Assembly (NCBI GenBank): GCA_903872555.1
Contig: CAIQLE010000319.1
Coordinates: 1-18,660, forward strand
Reading direction: 5' to 3'
Length of the DNA stretch: 18,660 nucleotides
From: an uncultured bacterium
Lineage (GTDB): Bacteria > Pseudomonadota > Gammaproteobacteria > Burkholderiales > Burkholderiaceae_D
A program made the translations under genes and the position numbers. Within the stretch, counting starts at the first letter, position 1. Each line of letters opens with the position of its first letter. Below are positions 14,696 to 18,660 of the stretch, piece by piece. The notes under the pieces were generated by a model. That model was not told the origin of the DNA and did not search any database. It worked only from the letters and a program-made list of their open reading frames with translations.

Positions 14696-14715
14696 ATTTC
14701 ACTAAATCATCAAAT
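14696..14715. promoter_or_regulatory. Enhancer-like palindrome 2 (degenerate copy of site 1)
   Basis: This 20-bp stretch matches site 1 at 16 of 20 positions, and its centre is 32 bp away, about three helical turns. Paired sites with this phasing are typical for cooperative binding of XylR/DmpR hexamers. The outer halves ATTTCA and TCAAAT are the best kept parts. Confidence 0.6.
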
Positions 14716-14742
14716 CCTGCTCGTGGCCTCAAATAAAAAACA

Positions 14743-14771
14743 TTTCCAATTCCGAATATTTTCTCGATAAT
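14743..14771 (+). promoter_or_regulatory. Weak candidate sigma70 promoter for the DmpR-type gene
   Basis: TTTCCA (14743-14748) and GATAAT (14766-14771) are 17 bp apart. The start site would fall at or very near the A of the ATG at 14778, implying a leaderless or nearly leaderless message. No Shine-Dalgarno sequence is visible, which agrees with that, but the -35 is weak. Confidence 0.3.
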
Positions 14772-14777
14772 CTGCAA

Positions 14778-16454
14778 ATGAATCACACACCCATCCCACC
14801 CTTACCTCAAGACGCCGATCTGCGCAGGCTGGTGCATTTTTCGGCCAGTGACGGTCGAATCTGGCTGGCTGGCCACAGGATGCTCTTGCTGCATGTGGAG
14901 GCTTTGGGGGGCTTGCGGCGGGAATTGATGCAGACCATAGGCACCGAACAAACCCGCCGCGTGCTGAAGCGGACAGGCTATGCCTCAGGTAGCCGGGATG
15001 CAGCGCTGGCGCGGCAGGTAAGGCCGACTGCTACGGCCTATGAACAATTTGCCGTGGGTCCCCAGCTGCATATGCTTGAGGGTGCAGTTCAGGTTACGCC
15101 CCAGCACTTTGAGCTGGATCTGGAGACTGGCCGGCATTTAGGCATTTTTCGCTGGGATCATTCCTGGGAAGTCGACACCCATGTAAAGCACTTCGGTCCT
15201 CAATCCGACCCCGTGTGCTGGATGCTCTGTGGGTATGCCTCAGGTTATGTGAGTGCCTTTATGGGCCAGCCCGTGATCTACAAAGAAACCCAGTGCAGCG
15301 CCTGTGGCCATGATCATTGCGTGATCGAAGGACGTCCCTTGAAAGACTGGCCTGATGCAGAGCAGCTGCAGGAAGACTATGAAGCTGACTCTATGCTGGT
15401 GCGCATGGAAGATCTGCATGCTGAGCTGGAGAGCCTGCGTATTTCGCTCAATCCCAGTGACGATCTGGGTGAATTGATAGGGCGTTCTAAATCATTTACT
15501 ACCGCGATTGATTTGCTGCGCAAGGCCGCCAACACACAAGTCACCGTCATGCTGACCGGTGAGACCGGTGTCGGCAAAGAACGCTTTGCACGCACCTTGC
15601 ATGGCATGAGTCAGCGCTCTGATAAACCTTTTGTCGCAGTCAATTGCGCGGCCTTGCCGCATGAACTGATAGAGAGTGAATTATTTGGTGCCGAGAAAGG
15701 CGCCTATACCGGTGCCGGCGTGGCAAGACAGGGACGTTTCGAGCGCGCTGATGGCGGTACTTTATTTCTGGATGAATTAGGTGACCTTCCTTTATCGGCA
15801 CAGGCCAAGCTCTTGCGAGTGCTGCAGAATGGTGAAGTCGAACGACTAGGCTCGACAGCTGTGCGCAAAGTGGATGTGCGTGTCGTAGCAGCCACCAATG
15901 TTGATCTCGAAGCTGCGGTAGCGGCGGGTCGTTTCAGGCGTGACCTGATGTACCGCCTGAATGTCTATCCGATCGCCATTCCGCCTTTGCGCGAGCGCGT
16001 GGAAGATATAGAACCACTCGCAAATCATTTGCTGAATCAATTCATGGCGCAACATAACAAGCGCGTTGCAGGTATTACTGACCGCGCACTGGACGCCATG
16101 CGCCATTACCCCTGGCCCGGCAATGTGCGTGAACTTGAAAATCTGATCGAGCGCGGACTGATCGTTGCTTCTGCCGGACAGATGGTGGACGTGGAAGATT
16201 TGTTTGCTTTCCCCTCCGGTACACAGGGCATCACCGTGAATGCTTCGGGTGAATTACAGCAAAGCGTGGCGCCCGATGTTGATTCATTATTTGATGAATT
16301 GCAGCGACGCGGTCTCGGTCTGGAAGGACTGGAAGATGCACTGATACAGGAAGCCGTGATGCGCTCGGGCGGCAATCTTTCTGCTGCAGCTCGCGCGCTC
16401 GGACTGACCAGACCACAACTGAGTTATCGCCTGCAGCGCATGAAAGATAAGTAG
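14778..16454 (+). CDS. dmpR: Sigma54-dependent phenol-sensing activator, DmpR/XylR/MopR type
   Basis: A 558-residue enhancer-binding protein. The N-terminal V4R sensor domain (about 15-190) keeps the residues known in MopR with a constant shift of eight: phenol contacts His98 and Trp126, and zinc ligands Cys147, Glu170, Cys173 and Cys181. A linker (about 195-232) follows. The AAA+ domain has Walker A GETGVGKE (261-268), the sigma54 contact loop as GAYTGA (308-313; Tyr for Phe, a common variant) and Walker B with Asp332-Glu333. The C-terminal Fis-type helix-turn-helix is at about 533-555. Phenol binding should release repression of the ATPase and activate the divergent operon. The next Met is at residue 35, inside the conserved domain, so the ATG at 14778 is the right start. 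Confidence 0.96.
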   Translation: MNHTPIPPLPQDADLRRLVHFSASDGRIWLAGHRMLLLHVEALGGLRRELMQTIGTEQTRRVLKRTGYASGSRDAALARQVRPTATAYEQFAVGPQLHMLEGAVQVTPQHFELDLETGRHLGIFRWDHSWEVDTHVKHFGPQSDPVCWMLCGYASGYVSAFMGQPVIYKETQCSACGHDHCVIEGRPLKDWPDAEQLQEDYEADSMLVRMEDLHAELESLRISLNPSDDLGELIGRSKSFTTAIDLLRKAANTQVTVMLTGETGVGKERFARTLHGMSQRSDKPFVAVNCAALPHELIESELFGAEKGAYTGAGVARQGRFERADGGTLFLDELGDLPLSAQAKLLRVLQNGEVERLGSTAVRKVDVRVVAATNVDLEAAVAAGRFRRDLMYRLNVYPIAIPPLRERVEDIEPLANHLLNQFMAQHNKRVAGITDRALDAMRHYPWPGNVRELENLIERGLIVASAGQMVDVEDLFAFPSGTQGITVNASGELQQSVAPDVDSLFDELQRRGLGLEGLEDALIQEAVMRSGGNLSAAARALGLTRPQLSYRLQRMKDK

Positions 16455-16459
16455 CATTC

Positions 16460-16488
16460 ATCATTTTCTGACGCCGGTAAAAAATGAT
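16460..16488. repeat. AT-rich inverted repeat after the DmpR-type gene
   Basis: ATCATTTT (16460-16467) and AAAATGAT (16481-16488) form an 8-bp inverted repeat with a 13-nt loop, starting 6 bp after the stop codon. The stem is AT-rich and no T-run follows it on the plus strand, so it is at best a weak terminator. Confidence 0.3.
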
Positions 16489-16505
16489 TCAGCAGAAAAG
16501 CAGCG

Positions 16506-16553
16506 AACAAAGTATTCAACAAAGTATTCAACTTTGCATTGAACAAAGCAGTA
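16506..16553. repeat. Four 12-bp repeats upstream of the GntR gene
   Basis: Two exact tandem units AACAAAGTATTC (16506-16517, 16518-16529) are followed by AACTTTGCATTG (16530-16541) and AACAAAGCAGTA (16542-16553). CAAAG and CTTTG also form overlapping inverted repeats with 7-bp spacers. The block ends 27 bp before the gntR start codon and may be its operator. Confidence 0.6.
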
Positions 16554-16580
16554 CAAAAAAGGATTTAAAAGGGTTGTGTC

Positions 16581-17306
16581 ATGGTAAAAAAAACATTCAT
16601 CAGTCTGGTTGATACAGGAGCGCCCTCAGCGCCCACGGGCTACCGAACCCTGATCGAGCGTACCTACGGACTCTTGCGTGAAGACATATTGACCGGACGA
16701 CTGGCGCCGGGCGAAAAATTACTGGTCGAGCACCTGAAGGACAGATATGACGTGGGCGCCGGCACACTGCGAGAAGCACTGTCACGGCTAGTGAGTGATG
16801 CCATGGTCAGCGCTGAAGGCCAGCGCGGCTTTACGGTCGCTCATATCACCATAGAAGAACTGGTGGATATTACAAATCTGCGTGTGAGTGTAGAGACAGA
16901 GGCACTGCGTGCCTCTATACGTCAAGCTGACACAAACTGGCGCAATCAGCTGCGCAATGCCTACGACACATTATCTGCACTGGAGCAGCCACTTATCTCG
17001 GCTAATGCAAAGCAATGGGAAGTGGCGAATGCAAAATTTCATGAAGCGCTTTTGTCTGGTTGTGGCTCCCCATGGACTTTGCGCGTCATACGTCAGCTGA
17101 CTCAGCATTGCGAACGTTACCGCCGTTTTGCCATAGGTCTGCAGTCTGGACGTGATGTGCATGCAGAGCATGCATTTATTTTCGAAAGCGCCATGGCAGG
17201 GCAGGATGCACGTGCTGCGCTGGCACTGGAATCGCATATACGCGCTACGCCAGAGCTCATCATTCAGACCATAGAAAACGGCACAGATGTTTTCAGGCAG
17301 GTTTAA
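16581..17306 (+). CDS. GntR-family regulator with FCD ligand domain
   Basis: A 241-residue protein. The winged helix-turn-helix lies at about residues 24-87 (I-L-T-G-R-L-A-P-G-E-K-L then G-T-L-R-E-A-L-S-R-L). The all-helical FCD domain (about 92-230) has the expected metal-site histidines His154, His197 and His219; the usual acidic ligand position appears as Asn150. FCD members normally sense a small carboxylate and repress neighbouring genes. It stands directly before the meta-cleavage hydrolase on the same strand, so the hydrolase, and possibly the gene itself through the upstream 12-bp repeats, are likely targets. The effector is not known. Confidence 0.9.
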   Translation: MVKKTFISLVDTGAPSAPTGYRTLIERTYGLLREDILTGRLAPGEKLLVEHLKDRYDVGAGTLREALSRLVSDAMVSAEGQRGFTVAHITIEELVDITNLRVSVETEALRASIRQADTNWRNQLRNAYDTLSALEQPLISANAKQWEVANAKFHEALLSGCGSPWTLRVIRQLTQHCERYRRFAIGLQSGRDVHAEHAFIFESAMAGQDARAALALESHIRATPELIIQTIENGTDVFRQV

Positions 17307-17310
17307 AGAA

Positions 17311-17366
17311 AAAATCAGAAAAAAATCAGTAAATTATTCAGTAAAAAATTAAATCAAATAATTCAG
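17311..17366. repeat. AT-rich phased TCAG repeats between the GntR and hydrolase genes
   Basis: TCAG following an A/T run occurs at 17315, 17326, 17338 and 17363, that is at steps of 11, 12 and 25 bp, with one degenerate unit (TCAA) at 17354. Nearly all other bases are A or T. The block fills the 72-bp spacer before the hydrolase gene and could be a bent-DNA or operator region. Confidence 0.4.
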
Positions 17367-17378
17367 CAAAGGTTAGTC

Positions 17379-18215
17379 ATGAGCACAACAACGACTTCTC
17401 CAGAAATCGGTAAGAGCATCAATGCAGGTGGTTTAATGACAAATTATCACGACATGGGCAGTGGTTTCCCCGTGCTGATGATTCATGGTTCAGGCCCGGG
17501 AGTGAGTGCCTGGGTTAACTGGCGGCTGGTGATGCCGGAGTTGTCCAAACATCGCAGGGTATTGGCGCCGGACATGGCAGGTTTTGGTTTTACCGAGCGC
17601 CCTGAAGGCATGGTCTACAACATGGATACCTGGGTAGATCAGGCGGTTGCTTTCATTGATGCGCTGGACTTGCCGCAAGTCGATCTGGTGGGTAATTCAT
17701 TTGGTGGCGCACTCGCGCTGGCACTCACGATACGCCGGCCTGAGCGCATACGCCGACTGGTACTGATGGGTGCCGTAGGCGTGTCCTTTCCCATTACACC
17801 GGCACTCGACGCCGTCTGGGGCTATGAACCATCTTTTGAGAATATGCGCAGCATCATGGATGTGTTTGCCTATGACCGCGGACTCATCAATGATGAACTC
17901 GCCAAGCTCAGATACGAAGCCAGCATACGTCCCGGTTTTCACGAAAGTTACGCCAGCATGTTTCCGGCACCACGACAGCGCTGGGTTGATGCACTGGCCA
18001 GTAATGAAGCCGATATTGCACGCATAGACAAAGAAACCCTGATCATTCACGGCCGTGAAGATCAGGTCATCCCCTTAGATAATTCGCTACGATTTGCAAA
18101 TCTGATTTCACGCTCACAGCTGCATGTCTTTGGCCGTTGCGGACACTGGACACAGATTGAGCATGCGGCTCGCTTCGCAAGACTGGTAGGGGATTTTCTG
18201 GCAGAGGCCGGATGA
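17379..18215 (+). CDS. dmpD: Meta-cleavage product (2-hydroxymuconic semialdehyde) hydrolase, DmpD/XylF type
   Basis: A 278-residue alpha/beta-hydrolase that hydrolyses the C-C bond of the ring-fission product to 2-hydroxypentadienoate and formate (or another acid). The oxyanion loop is HGSGPG (36-41), the nucleophile elbow GNSFGG with Ser107, and Asp228 and His256 complete the triad. The N-terminal region and the H-G-S-G-P-G-V-S-A-W motif are typical of DmpD/XylF/TodF-class enzymes. It is separated from the dioxygenase gene by 15 kb and lies with the GntR gene on the other strand, so it may be controlled separately. The exact substrate could be a substituted semialdehyde. AAAGG precedes the ATG. 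Confidence 0.9.
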   Translation: MSTTTTSPEIGKSINAGGLMTNYHDMGSGFPVLMIHGSGPGVSAWVNWRLVMPELSKHRRVLAPDMAGFGFTERPEGMVYNMDTWVDQAVAFIDALDLPQVDLVGNSFGGALALALTIRRPERIRRLVLMGAVGVSFPITPALDAVWGYEPSFENMRSIMDVFAYDRGLINDELAKLRYEASIRPGFHESYASMFPAPRQRWVDALASNEADIARIDKETLIIHGREDQVIPLDNSLRFANLISRSQLHVFGRCGHWTQIEHAARFARLVGDFLAEAG

Positions 18216-18269
18216 ATCGATAGCCGCTGTTGTAGTCAATGACTTGACCGACGCATACTCTTCACGCAG

Positions 18270-18299
18270 TTTTCATCAAAGTCCAAGCCTTTTCATCAA
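18270..18299 (+). repeat. Direct repeat of TTTTCATCAA
   Basis: TTTTCATCAA occurs at 18270-18279 and 18290-18299, exactly 20 bp apart. It resembles the half-site of the enhancer palindrome near dmpK. It is just before the terminator hairpin, so a binding role is uncertain. Confidence 0.35.
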
Positions 18300-18328
18300 T
18301 TCCGAAGCCTGAATCAGGCTTCGGAATT
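18298..18328. terminator. Strong hairpin after the hydrolase gene
   Basis: AATTCCGAAGCCTGA (18298-18312) and TCAGGCTTCGGAATT (18314-18328) are perfect reverse complements around one base. The stem is 12-13 bp with a loop of 5-7 nt. The following T-run is short (TTT then CCC), so termination strength is uncertain, but it is the best terminator-like element in the window, 83 bp after the hydrolase stop. Between 18329 and 18474 I see nothing else that I can support. Confidence 0.7.
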
Positions 18329-18474
18329 TCCCGTGTTCGCGCATCTCGCTGAAGTCGCAACTCTGAGATGCTATTCAATTCTGGCATTATAGGCATCGAC
18401 TCTTAGTCTGTTACGGGCCGGCCACCTGCTGTCCTTTGTACAAAAATTCGAAAATCGGGACCAGCCTCAGGATC

Positions 18475-18660
18475 ATGAAATATAAAACATTACTCCGCAT
18501 TGTATTTTTAGCATCATTGTTTCAAATGAGTGCCGCATTTGCCGTACAGGACAGGGTGACGGAGCGGGGCGATGTTGAGGACAAGTCCAGGTCACTGGCA
18601 CTGGACCAGGTAACACAGGAGCCTTACGAAAATATTTCCGGCTTATTGAACAAGGGCTAT
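18475..18660 (+). CDS. Start of an exported protein of unknown function
   Basis: An open frame of 62 codons runs from the ATG at 18475 off the right edge. It begins with a clear signal peptide (basic MKYKTLLR, a hydrophobic core, cleavage expected after Ala-Ala-Phe-Ala at about residue 24). The mature part is charged and then reads NISGLLNKGY. AGGA lies before the ATG. I do not recognise the family. It is after the terminator hairpin and probably not part of the catabolic cluster. Confidence 0.65.
   Translation, partial: MKYKTLLRIVFLASLFQMSAAFAVQDRVTERGDVEDKSRSLALDQVTQEPYENISGLLNKGY

Noticed and set aside
16506..16553. The 12-bp repeats as a CRISPR array
   Set aside because: Units are far too short, directly adjacent without spacers, and no cas genes are present.

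Overview
The window looks like a chromosomal aromatic-degradation island from a betaproteobacterium of the Burkholderiales type. This is inferred from the gene families, the moderate GC by eye and the sigma54-type phenol control; I could not run a taxonomic search. It carries a multicomponent phenol hydroxylase of the dmp/phe type and the first enzymes of catechol meta-cleavage. An ABC uptake system of the branched-chain-amino-acid (HAAT) class sits in the middle of the hydroxylase genes.

Layout. Positions 1-168 hold the start of a GlcG/HbpS-like (DUF336) gene on the minus strand, divergent from a CatM/BenM-like LysR gene (281-1210); a perfect palindrome with the LysR core ATAC-N7-GTAT lies between them. 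From 14464 down to 1218 every gene is on the minus strand with tight spacing, so the block reads as one operon of about 13 kb: dmpK, dmpL, dmpM, dmpN copy 1, dmpO copy 1, then binding protein, two permeases and two ATPases, then dmpN copy 2, dmpO copy 2, dmpP, an XylT/DmpQ-like ferredoxin and catechol 2,3-dioxygenase. A near-consensus sigma54 promoter (14519-14533) and two enhancer-like palindromes 32 bp apart (14664-14715) precede dmpK, and the DmpR/XylR-type activator is divergent at 14778-16454. Downstream on the plus strand are a GntR/FCD regulator and a meta-cleavage (DmpD/XylF-type) hydrolase, then a strong hairpin and the start of a secreted protein.

How it works together. DmpR would sense a phenol and activate the operon; the transporter would bring in the aromatic substrate or a related acid (inferred from context); L, M, N, O and P would hydroxylate phenol to catechol; the dioxygenase, kept active by the ferredoxin, would cleave it; and the hydrolase would act on the ring-fission product. 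Later meta-pathway enzymes are not in the window and may lie beyond position 1.

Most unusual point. The oxygenase large subunit (dmpN) and dmpO are present twice, on either side of the transporter genes, with single copies of K, L, M and P. Copy 2 keeps all six diiron ligands. Copy 1 is full-length but has lost the second-iron site (Glu201 to Asp, Glu235 to Thr, and the active-site Thr205 to Ser) while keeping the first-iron ligands and the zinc cysteines. It looks like a retained pseudo-oxygenase or altered-chemistry subunit.
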